Shown here: in pieces, positions 47,055 to 56,671 of the stretch
How positions within the stretch are numbered: position 1 is the first letter of the stretch
Layout: every line of letters starts with the position of its first letter
NCBI GenBank assembly: GCA_905181965.1
Contig: CAJIZY010000009.1
Span: 1 to 64,000 of the forward strand
Direction of reading: 5' to 3'
DNA: 64,000 nucleotides
Source: Akkermansiaceae bacterium
GTDB taxonomy: Bacteria > Verrucomicrobiota > Verrucomicrobiia > Verrucomicrobiales > Akkermansiaceae
Notes under the pieces: model-generated
The model's database searches: none
What the model was told of the DNA's origin: nothing
Seen by the model: only the letters and a program-made list of their open reading frames with translations
Position numbers and translations under genes: made by a program

Positions 47055-47242
47055 AAATCAATGGGTTGGGACGAAAAATCTAATCTTATACCATTTCCCA
47101 AAAAAAAACTGAGGATGGGAAACGGCCGGGTTCTGTAGTTATTTTAACAGCCCGAGGCAAGCTGATTTTCCACATCCATTTTATCATCTTTCCACCATGC
47201 TCTTGAAATTCCGCTCAAGCCTCCTAATCTGCGGCCTGCTTT

Positions 47243-48046
47243 ATGGATCTTCCTTCAATTCTTGAATCTTTGCTCGTCGCCTCAGAATCTCCCCTCCCGT
47301 CACCCGAATTAGCACGACTAGTTCGGGCCCGTTCCGCCGAATTCTCGGAAGATTCCATTACCGAGAACCCAGAAAACGCCCCAGCCCCCGATAGCCCCGA
47401 AAGGGTACTTGACCTCGAAGCTCTTGCTGAAACTAGCGAAAACGAAATCAAAGATGCCCTTGTCGAACTTAATAAAATTTATGAGACGAGTGGTCGCTCC
47501 TTCGTAGTCGCCGAAAGATCGAAAGGATGGAAAATCTACACCCGAGCCGACTACGCGGGGTTTGTGAAGCTTCTTTTCCCGGGTCGCAAGCCCGAGCGCC
47601 TCAGCCCTCCTGCCATGGAAACTCTCGCAATCATCGCCTATCGCCAACCAGTCACCAAATCGGCGCTCGAAGCCGTCCGTGGTGTTTCTTGCGATGGCAT
47701 GCTGCAAAAGCTACTCGACCGAGAACTTATCAAAATATCAGGGCGTGCCGACCTTCCTGGTCGACCGCTACTCTACGCCACCACTGAGCTTTTTCTGGAG
47801 CACTTCGGCATCACTGATATCGAAGAACTCCCTAACATTGGAGAACTTCGCAAAGTTGAACTTCCCGATGGAACCGAAGAAGACAGCGACGACGAGAAAC
47901 AAGAGCAAACCAGCTCCACTCAAGAGGCTGAAACACAACTTGCACTCTCCGCAGTTGAAAAACCAACCGAAGAGACGGCAGAAACATCCGAAGAAGCTGC
48001 AAAAGGGCCAAAAGCTGAAGATTCCGATTTCAGCAAAGAAGAATAA
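47243..48046 (+). CDS. scpB: Segregation and condensation protein B
   Basis: ScpB is a winged-helix subunit of the SMC-ScpAB condensin. The 267-residue protein has LPSILESLLVASESPL, SFVVAERSKGWKIYTRADYA, LSPPAMETLAIIAYRQPVTK and DLPGRPLLYATTELFLEHFG, all family signatures, then an acidic 60-residue tail. The usual partner scpA is not in the window. It is 12 bp ahead of pheA. Confidence 0.94.
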   Translation: MDLPSILESLLVASESPLPSPELARLVRARSAEFSEDSITENPENAPAPDSPERVLDLEALAETSENEIKDALVELNKIYETSGRSFVVAERSKGWKIYTRADYAGFVKLLFPGRKPERLSPPAMETLAIIAYRQPVTKSALEAVRGVSCDGMLQKLLDRELIKISGRADLPGRPLLYATTELFLEHFGITDIEELPNIGELRKVELPDGTEEDSDDEKQEQTSSTQEAETQLALSAVEKPTEETAETSEEAAKGPKAEDSDFSKEE

Positions 48047-48058
48047 CCAATCAATTTT

Positions 48059-49126
48059 ATGCCTCTTGACGAAATCCGAAAAACAATCGATGCGATCGAC
48101 ACCCAACTGCTCGACCTACTTTCCAAACGAGCCGACGCCGTCCACATGGTCGGTGAGATTAAGAAAAAGGAGGACCTCGAGATCTACGCTCCCGAGCGCG
48201 AAGACGCTCTACTTAAGTCACTTGCTTCTAAAAACCAGGGTCGCCTCCCCGAAAAATCGATTCGTGCAATTTACCGCGAAATCATGTCAGCCGCCCTTGC
48301 TCTTGAAGACGATCTGAAAATCGCTTACCTCGGCCCCGAAGGAACATGGACTCATCAGGCCGCCATCTCCAAATTCGGCCACTCGGTGGAATACACAGCT
48401 CAGCCAAACTTCGCTGAGGTTTTTGACCACGTCACTCGGCGCCACTCCAGTTATGGAGTAGTGCCGATCGAAAACTCCACCGAAGGTGCTGTTTCATCCA
48501 CACTCGATCTTTTCGTTGATTCGCCTCTACGGATCTGTGCGCAAATTCTAATGCGAATCGAAAATGGACTTATGGCGGCCATTCCTCGGGAGCAGATAAA
48601 AACCCTCTACTCCCACCCGCAGGTATTCGGACAATGTCGAAACTGGATCCTACGCAATTTCCCCGATGCCGATCTAGTCGAGTGCTCTTCTACAACCAAA
48701 GCTGCTCACCTTGCCAAAAAATATGCGAGTGATGGAGCCGCCGCTATGGGAGGTCCGCTTTCCGCAGAAATGGCCGAGCTCAAAATGCTCGATACGGCCA
48801 TTCAGGACCGCGCCACAAACACAACCCGCTTTCTAGTGATCGGTGAAAAAACCTGTCCCTCGACGGGCAAGGACCGCACCAGTATTCTTTTTGCCGTTCA
48901 TGATCGGCCAGGCTCACTCGTTAAAGCCCTGCAAGCCTTTGATTCATTCGCAATCAACATGTCGAAAATTGAATCACGACCATCTAAACAAAAGGACTGG
49001 GAATATATTTTCTACGTCGACCTTGCTGGCCACTGCGAGGACCCAGAAGTCAGAGAAGCTCTCGACACTCTTGAAACACACTGTTCTTTAGTCAAAATTC
49101 TAGGCTCTTATCCAGACCTCGACTAA
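48059..49126 (+). CDS. pheA: Bifunctional chorismate mutase/prephenate dehydratase
   Basis: Catalyses chorismate to prephenate to phenylpyruvate for phenylalanine. Residues 1-85 are an AroQ-type mutase (IRKTIDAIDTQLLDLLSKRAD). Residues 90-270 are the dehydratase (IAYLGPEGTWTHQAA, GVVPIENSTEGAV, NTTRFLVIGE). The C terminus is an ACT domain with the phenylalanine-binding ESRPSK motif. 355 residues is typical. Confidence 0.95.
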   Translation: MPLDEIRKTIDAIDTQLLDLLSKRADAVHMVGEIKKKEDLEIYAPEREDALLKSLASKNQGRLPEKSIRAIYREIMSAALALEDDLKIAYLGPEGTWTHQAAISKFGHSVEYTAQPNFAEVFDHVTRRHSSYGVVPIENSTEGAVSSTLDLFVDSPLRICAQILMRIENGLMAAIPREQIKTLYSHPQVFGQCRNWILRNFPDADLVECSSTTKAAHLAKKYASDGAAAMGGPLSAEMAELKMLDTAIQDRATNTTRFLVIGEKTCPSTGKDRTSILFAVHDRPGSLVKALQAFDSFAINMSKIESRPSKQKDWEYIFYVDLAGHCEDPEVREALDTLETHCSLVKILGSYPDLD

Positions 49127-49170
49127 ATCTGCTGGTCATCCCTAATTAGCCTGACAAATTCCTTGTCACC

Positions 49171-49581
49171 ATGCTTCAACAAGGAATTCTCAACCCGGCT
49201 GTAAACGATCTCCTCTCACGGATTCGCCATACGAATACTTTGGTCATTGCTGACTGGGCTTTCCCCTATTGGAACGAAATTGAAGTTGTCGACCTATCTC
49301 TCACTAAAGGGATCCCACTTATCACCGATCTTCTTGGGCTTCTTAAAGAGAACTTCAAAGTCGGCCGTATCTGGCAGGCTGAAGAGTTTCTAGCAACTAA
49401 CCCAAAGGAAATCATCGCGAACTACGACGCCCAATTCAATAACTTCAGAGGACTCAACCCAGAAGTTGAAGTCACGCGTCTCGCTCACAATGATTTCAAA
49501 AGATTAGTCCCGAAGTCCATTGGCCTCATCCGCACCGGTGACCCTACCGCCTACGGAAACGTCATTCTTGAATCCGTTTAA
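49171..49581 (+). CDS. RbsD/FucU-family sugar mutarotase
   Basis: The 136-residue protein matches the RbsD/FucU fold: MLQQGILNPAVNDLLSRIRHTNTL with the catalytic His, IADWAFP, LTKGIPLITDLL, and the C-terminal GLIRTGDPTAYGNVIL. The family interconverts ring forms of D-ribose (RbsD) or L-fucose (FucU). The sequence does not settle which sugar. It precedes the TIM-barrel isomerase gene by about 30 bp and stands near a putative L-galactose pathway, for which a mutarotase would make sense. Confidence 0.8.
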   Translation: MLQQGILNPAVNDLLSRIRHTNTLVIADWAFPYWNEIEVVDLSLTKGIPLITDLLGLLKENFKVGRIWQAEEFLATNPKEIIANYDAQFNNFRGLNPEVEVTRLAHNDFKRLVPKSIGLIRTGDPTAYGNVILESV

Positions 49582-49613
49582 TTCGCTTTACGCCCAAAGA
49601 TTCAAACTTTGCT

Positions 49614-50426
49614 ATGAAATCTGCAATCACGCTCTCTCAAGTTTCCGAGGCCGTCGCCGGCCCCTTCGTTTTCCATCAACCTCTTCCCGAAGGCTTCTCC
49701 GCTGCTAAAAAATATGGCTATGATTCTGTCGAACTCTTTTTACCCGGCCCCGACTTCATCTCTGCTGCAAAAGTGAAAGCTCTCGCTTCCGAACACGACC
49801 TTGACATAGCCGCAGTTGGAACGGGAGCAGGTATGGTTAAACATGGCCTCTCTCTTACCGATGTTGATGCGGAAGTTCGAGGCAAGGCTCTCGACTTCAT
49901 CATCCAGATGATCGAATTTGGCGGCCAGCTCGACGCTCCCGCTATCCTAGGCTCCATGCAAGGAAAATGGGGAGGTGAAGTTTCCCGCGAACAAGCTCTC
50001 AACTGGCTAGCGGAGGCCCTCAGAACCGCCGGTAAGATCGCCTCGAAATACAATGTCCCGTTCATTTACGAACCTCTGAACCGATACGAGACAAACCTTA
50101 TCAATCATCTTGAGGAGGGAGCAAGATACATCGAAGATAACAATCTCGATAATATCGTCCTTCTTGCCGACCTCTTTCACATGAATATCGAAGAGAGTGA
50201 CATCGCCGAATCTATCATTGCTGCAGGCAAGCACACTGGACACGTTCACTTCGCTGATTCCAACCGGTCTGCTATGGGTTTTGGGCACACTGACACCGCC
50301 CCCATTATCGCAGCCCTCAGAAAAGTCGGCTACACAGGATACCTCTCGGCTGAAGTCTTCCCAAAACCAGACCCAGACACCTGCGCAGCGCAAGAAATCA
50401 AAGCAATCCAGAGAGCACTCACCTAA
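49614..50426 (+). CDS. Sugar isomerase/epimerase, hydroxypyruvate-isomerase-like TIM barrel
   Basis: The 270-residue cytoplasmic protein has the xylose-isomerase-like metal ligands: Glu in FIYEPLNRYETN, Asp and His in LLADLFHMNIEE, His in GHVHFADSNR and Glu in LSAEVFPKP. The closest named types are hydroxypyruvate isomerase and tagatose-3-epimerase. It follows the RbsD/FucU-type gene, so the two probably treat the same sugar. The substrate is not determined. Confidence 0.8.
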   Translation: MKSAITLSQVSEAVAGPFVFHQPLPEGFSAAKKYGYDSVELFLPGPDFISAAKVKALASEHDLDIAAVGTGAGMVKHGLSLTDVDAEVRGKALDFIIQMIEFGGQLDAPAILGSMQGKWGGEVSREQALNWLAEALRTAGKIASKYNVPFIYEPLNRYETNLINHLEEGARYIEDNNLDNIVLLADLFHMNIEESDIAESIIAAGKHTGHVHFADSNRSAMGFGHTDTAPIIAALRKVGYTGYLSAEVFPKPDPDTCAAQEIKAIQRALT

Positions 50427-50474
50427 GGGGTATTCACTCTACCAAAAACCTCGGGCAGGAGCTTTTTTCTGACA

Positions 50475-50990
50475 TCAGACCATCCTTAAAATTTTCGCCA
50501 CTAGAAGATAGAGAGGATGCTTGCACTCGTTTTCCAGGCAACCTGAAAAATCCGGTAGCCATGCCAAATTATCACCTTTGAATTGAATAGAATCATCTCC
50601 TATCAGCGTGCTGTAGACTAAGAGTAAAAGAGCAACATGATCCGGGGCCAATGATTTGAAGCGCTCCGGCAATTCTAGAAATCCCGAATCCAGCATAAAT
50701 TGAATCCTACCAGCAACTTCTAAGGAGTTCTTTTCATTATAGGCTGCCGCGCGAGCCGGAGCAACTGGGTCCAATATAAAGAGTCGACAATATTCCACAG
50801 CAGCATCCTCAAAGTCTTGCGGAGCCCATTTCTTATTTAACAAAGAAGCCACTCGGGGCTCAATTTTTTGAAGAATAAGAGAGGTCTCCGGCTGCTGCAG
50901 GGAAGCGAGAAGCGAGGCATCAATCTCGTGAGCGAGAAGTGATGCCGCAAGTTGGGCTACTGCAGCCTCGGGAGTCATATCCAATGGCAT
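50475..50990 (-). CDS. TorD-like molybdoenzyme chaperone
   Basis: The start at 50990 (MPLDMTPEAAVAQL) overlaps the molybdoenzyme stop by one base in ATGA, so it is preferred to the longer start. The all-helical protein of about 171 residues has FEDAAVEYCRLFILDP and PDHVALLLLVYSTL, resembling TorD/DmsD family chaperones, which hold Tat-exported molybdoenzymes until the cofactor is inserted. The context fits exactly: the preceding gene encodes such an enzyme. Confidence 0.8.
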   Translation of the reverse strand: MPLDMTPEAAVAQLAASLLAHEIDASLLASLQQPETSLILQKIEPRVASLLNKKWAPQDFEDAAVEYCRLFILDPVAPARAAAYNEKNSLEVAGRIQFMLDSGFLELPERFKSLAPDHVALLLLVYSTLIGDDSIQFKGDNLAWLPDFSGCLENECKHPLYLLVAKILRMV

Positions 50991-53617
50991 CAGACCTTCT
51001 CTATCGAGCAAACATTGTCATACCAATTTTGACCGCCAATGAGTGGGGCCGGATTGATCGGAAGCGCGTCATTAATATGGACTCCTCCACCAATACCACC
51101 ACGCTTCTTGGCCCACCAAACTCCATCCTTAAGCCGCCGATCTGCAAGTTTTTTGCTCTTACCTTCTGCAGGTGAAGTTTCAGCCTTTGACGCTTCAGGT
51201 TTAGAGGTCTCGGATTGACCGACATGGTGGGAGCACATTACAACTCGCTTGTGCATCCCTTTTAGGAAGCGAACATGATTTTTAAAGCTTCCCATCACCC
51301 CTTTCTCGCGAGCGCGATAAGTAAACCCGGTCGGGCGATAGACTGACACCTCCACCTCGTCACCTTCAACCAGACCAAGAGTTTTTCCGGTGTCTGGGTG
51401 CATGAAAATCGGGTTGGTATGGATGATTTCCGCCGAGTATTTCCAATGACCGGAACGGCCCTGTGTATGGACGTTCCACTTAAAAGTCGAGAAAATGAAA
51501 CGGTCGTCGGGCAAATCAACATGTTCGGGAACCTCGTGCCAAGTCGCCAGTGGACTTGCGTTACCATCACTGAGCGGAAGCCCTACCGCCGTAGCAGCTT
51601 CAGGGAAGATTTCATCATAAACATTGATAACGCGATTGGGAGTCGGGAATCCACGGACAGCCTTGCCATCCTTCATGATTCCGACCGCTTTACCGTCTTT
51701 TTCAACAAGTGCTCCGTCAGCTAATTTGCCAGCTTTAAAGTTCGTGCCAGCTAGCTCCCCGTCGGTTAGGGGGCGTTCGTAAAGCTCGTAATCTTTGGGC
51801 CTATCTTTTTCCTGCCAGATGCCACGACGTTTAAATTCCTCCCAAGAAATCGGGAGCTCTTTATACCAATCTCGGTAGAGTGATTCATCATCCTTGTAGG
51901 TGAAATGCTTCTCCATACCTCCACCGATCTTATGAGCAAGCTCCCGAAGGATAACCTGAATCGACTTTGACTCGCCTTGTGGATCGACCAAAGGTTGGCG
52001 AATGCCCGTGTAGGGCACGAGACCATAACAGTTGGTTGAGTGATAATCCCACCGCTCCAAGCTAGTCGCTTCAGGGAGAATCATATCAGCTAGAGCCGAT
52101 TGTTCACCGTATCCTATATCAATCGCAACGTGGAAAGGGATCAATTTCTCGTCCTGAGGATGCTCTGAACATTGCAGTGCATCAACGCCCTGAGCACCTA
52201 TGTCCGCGAAATAGGGTTTTAACGCACCCAGGTCACCCATAGAAATCCTCTCTCTAATGCATTCATCATCGCTAACCATGATGTCTTTAACGGGATTGAA
52301 GACAGGAATGACAGATGAAAACCGTCCTTCAGATCTGGCATGGGCGGCTCGCTGTTGACTTTTAAAAGCAACCTCATCAAAACCCTCGCCAATCCCCCAT
52401 GGCTTAGGGTCTGACGCCTTAGGCTCGGGAAGCTTCAGATTGGGTAAGCCTTCCTGCCCATACTTTCCGGACCAACCACGAAGGGATGAGAGGCAATACC
52501 CCCCTGGCTTCCCGACATTACCAACAAGCACGTCGAGCGTTCGAATCGCGCGGTCTGATTGCATTCCATTGTAATGTTTCGCTGAACCCCGGTTAGACAT
52601 CGTACAACAAGCCGGGGCGGCGTTTGCAAATTCAATGGCAATTCGCCTGATATCGGCAGCAGGAACACCTGATTTTTTCTCGGCCCATTCCGGAGTATAG
52701 TCCTTCACGGATTTTCTAAGTTCATCTAATGAAAGATTCGCCCAACGATTCCAGAATTCCTTATCCTCAAGACCTTCCTTCAGGATCGTGTGGATCATCG
52801 CAAAAGCCACGGCACCGTCAGTCCCCGGCATGACCGTGTGAAACTCATCCGATTTACTTGCGGTCGCTGAAGGCCTGACCTCAAAGGTCACTAATTTGGC
52901 TCCATGATCAACACGAGCACTCTGCAATCGGTGCGCCATAAAAAGGCCCCCTTGATAGGCCTCATAAGGATTACCCCCCCAGTTAATGACATACTTTGTA
53001 TTCGAAAGATCCTGGGTCTCCCACTCAAAATCGCGACCATAAAAGGACATGAGCGGAGCACGGCGATTTGAAGAACAAATCGAGCGGCGGTTCAAGCGAT
53101 GCGGAGTTCCAAAAGCGTTTGTGAAGTGCTTGGTATAGCCCTTCGTCTTGTCACGTCCGTAGTGAAAAACAAACTCCTCCGGAGTCCCATTTTCGCGAAG
53201 CGGCCGCATCTTTTCAGCAAGTTCGGTATAGGCCTCATCCCAAGTGATGCGTTTCCACTTTCCTTCCCCGCGTTTTCCAACACGACGAAGAGGATAAAGA
53301 ATCCGCTCAGGATAGTAGGTATAAGAAATCATCCCCTGTGCCTTCGAGCAAAGGTTACCCTCGGTATTTGGATCAAGAGGATTACCATCGATTTTACGAA
53401 CTAGGCCATCCTGCACCCAACCAATGACCCCACAGTGATTCGTACAGGCGAAACAAATAGTCGGAGTTGCTTTGGCCTTCGAGTAATCGAGACGACCAAG
53501 AACTCCAAAGGTCTTTCCGGAGGTAGCATTTTGAGCAGAAACTCTCAGCGGAGAAAAGCCACCCGCGATAAGGGCGGAACCAAGCTTGAGGATTGAGCGG
53601 CGAGTCAGATCAGACAT
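50990..53617 (-). CDS. Tat-exported molybdopterin oxidoreductase, catalytic subunit (CISM family)
   Basis: The 875-residue protein has a twin-arginine signal (LTRRSILKLGSALIAGG), an N-terminal [4Fe-4S] motif CFACTNHC with a fourth Cys in GNLCSKAQG, and the bis-MGD domain. The predicted Mo ligand is Cys in LNRRSICSSNRRAP, not Ser or selenocysteine. The C-terminal domain has FIFSTFKWNVHTQGR and HPDTGKTLGLVEGDEV. It resembles DMSO-reductase superfamily enzymes of the polysulfide/thiosulfate/tetrathionate/arsenate type; the substrate cannot be assigned. An FeS subunit gene precedes it and a chaperone gene follows. No NrfD-type membrane anchor is in the window. Confidence 0.88.
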   Translation of the reverse strand: MSDLTRRSILKLGSALIAGGFSPLRVSAQNATSGKTFGVLGRLDYSKAKATPTICFACTNHCGVIGWVQDGLVRKIDGNPLDPNTEGNLCSKAQGMISYTYYPERILYPLRRVGKRGEGKWKRITWDEAYTELAEKMRPLRENGTPEEFVFHYGRDKTKGYTKHFTNAFGTPHRLNRRSICSSNRRAPLMSFYGRDFEWETQDLSNTKYVINWGGNPYEAYQGGLFMAHRLQSARVDHGAKLVTFEVRPSATASKSDEFHTVMPGTDGAVAFAMIHTILKEGLEDKEFWNRWANLSLDELRKSVKDYTPEWAEKKSGVPAADIRRIAIEFANAAPACCTMSNRGSAKHYNGMQSDRAIRTLDVLVGNVGKPGGYCLSSLRGWSGKYGQEGLPNLKLPEPKASDPKPWGIGEGFDEVAFKSQQRAAHARSEGRFSSVIPVFNPVKDIMVSDDECIRERISMGDLGALKPYFADIGAQGVDALQCSEHPQDEKLIPFHVAIDIGYGEQSALADMILPEATSLERWDYHSTNCYGLVPYTGIRQPLVDPQGESKSIQVILRELAHKIGGGMEKHFTYKDDESLYRDWYKELPISWEEFKRRGIWQEKDRPKDYELYERPLTDGELAGTNFKAGKLADGALVEKDGKAVGIMKDGKAVRGFPTPNRVINVYDEIFPEAATAVGLPLSDGNASPLATWHEVPEHVDLPDDRFIFSTFKWNVHTQGRSGHWKYSAEIIHTNPIFMHPDTGKTLGLVEGDEVEVSVYRPTGFTYRAREKGVMGSFKNHVRFLKGMHKRVVMCSHHVGQSETSKPEASKAETSPAEGKSKKLADRRLKDGVWWAKKRGGIGGGVHINDALPINPAPLIGGQNWYDNVCSIEKV

Positions 53618-53628
53618 TTACAAATAAG

Positions 53629-54339
53629 TTATTTTTTAAGATTGTTTTGCTCGTAGGTAACATCCTCGTCTTTAGGATCGAGCTGCACTCCGGTGTTGGC
53701 TTTCTCCTCCATCCACTTTTCATGGCTCACATAGAGAACCGAGGGATTTGTTTTCTCCTCCGCCTTCCACGCCTTTGCCTTTTTCTTATCGACTAACTTC
53801 GAGATCCGTGACTCCGGGTCATCAAGATCACCAAAGACCAGCGCGTCAGTTGGACAGTTCGAAACACAGGCTGGATCCAACCCCACCTCGGTTCGGTGAG
53901 TGCAGAAATCACATTTTTCAGCAACTTCCTTTTCCACATTGATCGAGATTGCTCCATATGGGCAGGCCTCGACACATTCCTTTTCAAGATCACAACGATT
54001 TTCATCGATAAAAACTCGTCCATCATCTTCGCGACGGATTGCTTTTGAGGGACAAGCTTTCAAACATGGCGCATCAACGCAGTGCATACAGATGAGCGGG
54101 GTGAACGAAATTTGTTTGTTATCAGGCTGCTCCAAATACCTTACCCGCATTCTAAAATTACCAAGTGGGACTTCGTTCTCAGTCTTGCAAGACACTGAGC
54201 ATGAATGGCAACCAATGCAGCGATCCAAGTCGACCAACATACCGGCTCTTTTGTAATTTAGGCGATATTCTTTGCCCACTTTTTCCCACGGTAAAACTTC
54301 CTTCTCGGACATCGGAAAATCAGTATTAAAATCTGCCAT
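53629..54339 (-). CDS. Four-cluster ferredoxin-type electron-transfer subunit
   Basis: The 236-residue protein has four Cys groups typical of DmsB/PsrB: CIGCHSCSVSCKTE, CMHCVDAPCLKACP, CDLEKECVEACP and CDFCTHRTEVGLDPACVSNCP, so it should hold four [4Fe-4S] clusters. It lies 11 bp upstream of the catalytic subunit. There is no signal peptide, so export would be by hitchhiking on the Tat signal of the catalytic subunit. Confidence 0.92.
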   Translation of the reverse strand: MADFNTDFPMSEKEVLPWEKVGKEYRLNYKRAGMLVDLDRCIGCHSCSVSCKTENEVPLGNFRMRVRYLEQPDNKQISFTPLICMHCVDAPCLKACPSKAIRREDDGRVFIDENRCDLEKECVEACPYGAISINVEKEVAEKCDFCTHRTEVGLDPACVSNCPTDALVFGDLDDPESRISKLVDKKKAKAWKAEEKTNPSVLYVSHEKWMEEKANTGVQLDPKDEDVTYEQNNLKK

Positions 54340-54467
54340 TTTTGGGTAGTTAAAAAATCAAAAATACCATAGAAAATGAAAGTTCTCCTGATTTTGCTTC
54401 CCCAAAATAAATCAGTCAGACAACTTTTCTAAAAACCTTAATTTTCCGGCATTTTCCCTGAAAAACC

Positions 54468-55406
54468 ATGAAGACCAGACCTCTCGGAAAAACCGACCTT
54501 AATCTTCCCATTCTTTCCTTTGGAGCATCGTCTTTGGGAGCTGAATTTCGCTCGGTCAATCTCGATGAAGTGATGAAATCTACAGTCACTGCATTGGACC
54601 TCGGTATGAACTTCATCGACACCTCCCCATTTTATGGCCGTGGGATGTCTGAGGTAATGCTTGGCCAAGGGCTCAAAGGAATTCCACGTGATAGTTACCT
54701 TCTTGGAACAAAGCTCGGTCGCTACTCCGACATTCATTTCGATTTCTCCGCCAAACGCGTCGAGGAATCCATTCATATCTCTCTTCACCGCCTCGGCACA
54801 GATCACCTTGACGTCCTACTTATGCACGACGTCGAGTTTGTTCAACTTTCTCAGATCTGGGAGGAAACTTGGCCCGCACTGCTCAAGGCAAAAGAACAAG
54901 GCAAGGTCCGTGCCATCGGCTTTTCATGTTACCCAATGAAAACCTTTAACACCGTCCTCGATCAAATCGAGGATACATGTGACTGCGTCCTCTCCTACAA
55001 TCAATACACCCTTCAAAACACGGCCTTCGCCGAGAATCTCCTTCCACGGCTTAAAAAACAAAATATCGGAGCAATTAACGCCGGGCCATTTTCTGCCAGA
55101 CTACTCACAAACGCACCACTCCCTGATTGGCTCAAGGAACCTGAAGAAGTGAAGGCCGCGGCTCGTGCAGCTGCAAAACTTTGTGAAGACAATGGTGTCG
55201 ACCTTGCCCAGCTCGCTCTCCAATTCTCGTGCGAACACACCGACATTTCTTCGACAGTTGCTGGATCAGCAAATCCCGAAAATATCAAAAAATGGGATGA
55301 ATGGCTCGCCAAGCCCATCGATCAGTCACTCCTAGCCGAAGTCAAAGCCATCTTTGCCCCTGTCAAGAACCTCGGTCACCTTGAGGGCCTTAAGGAAAAC
55401 AACTAG
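54468..55406 (+). CDS. Aldo/keto reductase, L-galactose-dehydrogenase-like
   Basis: The 312-residue (alpha/beta)8 protein has the catalytic set of the family: Asp in NFIDTSPFYGRG with Tyr, Lys in LLGTKLGRY, and His in LLMHDVEF. It follows plant-type L-galactose dehydrogenase along its length (YGRGMSEVMLGQGLKGIPR, FDFSAKRVEESI, LSYNQYT, LALQFSCEHTDISST). That enzyme oxidises L-galactose to its lactone with NAD. It is followed by a zinc-type dehydrogenase and a tagaturonate-epimerase-like gene on the same strand, consistent with an L-galactose route. L-fucose is an alternative substrate. Confidence 0.85.
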   Translation: MKTRPLGKTDLNLPILSFGASSLGAEFRSVNLDEVMKSTVTALDLGMNFIDTSPFYGRGMSEVMLGQGLKGIPRDSYLLGTKLGRYSDIHFDFSAKRVEESIHISLHRLGTDHLDVLLMHDVEFVQLSQIWEETWPALLKAKEQGKVRAIGFSCYPMKTFNTVLDQIEDTCDCVLSYNQYTLQNTAFAENLLPRLKKQNIGAINAGPFSARLLTNAPLPDWLKEPEEVKAAARAAAKLCEDNGVDLAQLALQFSCEHTDISSTVAGSANPENIKKWDEWLAKPIDQSLLAEVKAIFAPVKNLGHLEGLKENN

Positions 55407-55515
55407 AGACAGAGCTCTTTCGACAAACAACCTCCCCCCTTTCGTCCTTCCGAGAACTCAACCTTCCAACTGGCCTCCACACCAAACTTGGCGCAACAAT
55501 TCACCTCCCTTCGCA

Positions 55516-56556
55516 ATGTCTTACGCAATCGAATTTACCAATCCCAAAGCAATCAGCTCGATCGATATCGCTGATGAAAAAGCTCCCGGACCCGGCGAAG
55601 CTCTGGTCAAAACTCATCGCATGGGTATTTGCGGAACCGACCTTTCCTGCTATCTCGGAAAATTTCCTTTTTTTGACTATCCACGCACTCCTGGCCACGA
55701 GCTTGGTCTCGAAGTAATAGCCGTCGGCAATGGGGTAACCAACGTCAAGGTAGGTGACAAATGCTCACTTGAGCCCTACGTCAACGATCCTGACAGTTCG
55801 ACATCACAAAAGGGGAACAGCAACTGCTGCCCAGGCGTCCAGGTCATCGGCGTTCACGGCCCCGGCGGACTTCGCAAGGCAAACTGGACTGTCCCAGCGC
55901 GAAAGCTTCATGTCGGCAACAAGCTTTCTTACGACGAGCTTGCGCTCGTAGAGACTCTCGCTATCGGATACCACGCGGTCCAACGCGGAAATCCCAAGCC
56001 AGGCGAAACCGTTATCGTGATCGGCGCTGGCCCCATCGGACTTTCCTGCCTCGAATTCCTCAAGCTCATGCCTGAAGTCAATGTCATCGTGATGGACATG
56101 GTTCAGAGCCGCCTAGACTTCTGCGCCAAAAACCTCGGGATTGAAAATGGAGTTCTATTCACCATGGACGGATCTCACCTCAAAAAACTGGAGGAAATGA
56201 CTGGCAGCAAGCTTGCCGATATTGTCATCGATGCCACGGGATCGGTTAAATCCATGTCTAGCTGTTTCGAATACGGAGGTTTCACCTCACGCATAGTCTA
56301 CGTTGGCATTACCACGGAAAACCTCTCCTTCCCACACGCTCCCGTCTTTCACCGACGCGAGCAAATGCTTCTCGCGTCACGTAATGCCCTCCCCGCTGAT
56401 TTTGAGGAAATCATCAAGATCATCGAGTCTGGAGAGATCGACACCAAAGTCTGGATCACGCACCGCCTTGATATTGAGGAAGTTCCCACTGAGTTCGATA
56501 AATTCACCGACCCTAAACTTGGTTCTATTAAAGCCGTGATTACCGTTAATAACTGA
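55516..56556 (+). CDS. Medium-chain dehydrogenase, L-galactonate/sugar-acid dehydrogenase-like
   Basis: The ATG at 55516 gives a 346-residue MDR protein. Catalytic zinc ligands are visible (ICGTDLSCYLG, TPGHELGLEV) and the cofactor loop is IVIGAGPIGLSCLEF. The motif NSNCCPGVQVIGVHGPGG is typical of the L-galactonate/threonine-dehydrogenase-like branch. The structural-zinc Cys cluster usual before it (N-C-G-x-C-x-x-C) is replaced by NDPDSSTSQKG. In context it may oxidise L-galactonate to D-tagaturonate. The substrate is inferred, not proven. Confidence 0.82.
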   Translation: MSYAIEFTNPKAISSIDIADEKAPGPGEALVKTHRMGICGTDLSCYLGKFPFFDYPRTPGHELGLEVIAVGNGVTNVKVGDKCSLEPYVNDPDSSTSQKGNSNCCPGVQVIGVHGPGGLRKANWTVPARKLHVGNKLSYDELALVETLAIGYHAVQRGNPKPGETVIVIGAGPIGLSCLEFLKLMPEVNVIVMDMVQSRLDFCAKNLGIENGVLFTMDGSHLKKLEEMTGSKLADIVIDATGSVKSMSSCFEYGGFTSRIVYVGITTENLSFPHAPVFHRREQMLLASRNALPADFEEIIKIIESGEIDTKVWITHRLDIEEVPTEFDKFTDPKLGSIKAVITVNN

Positions 56557-56671
56557 GTTCAAACCTTAGAACCTCTCCGCTCAAATTACCTCACCCTCCA
56601 AGGGAAGCCCGGTCGCATCAACAATCCTTGACCCGATCAAAAAACTTCCAAATAACCCACCCCAACAACTC

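Noticed and set aside
50990-53617. Selenocysteine in the molybdoenzyme, given the nearby selA
   Set aside because: The Mo-ligand position is an ordinary Cys codon within an uninterrupted frame.
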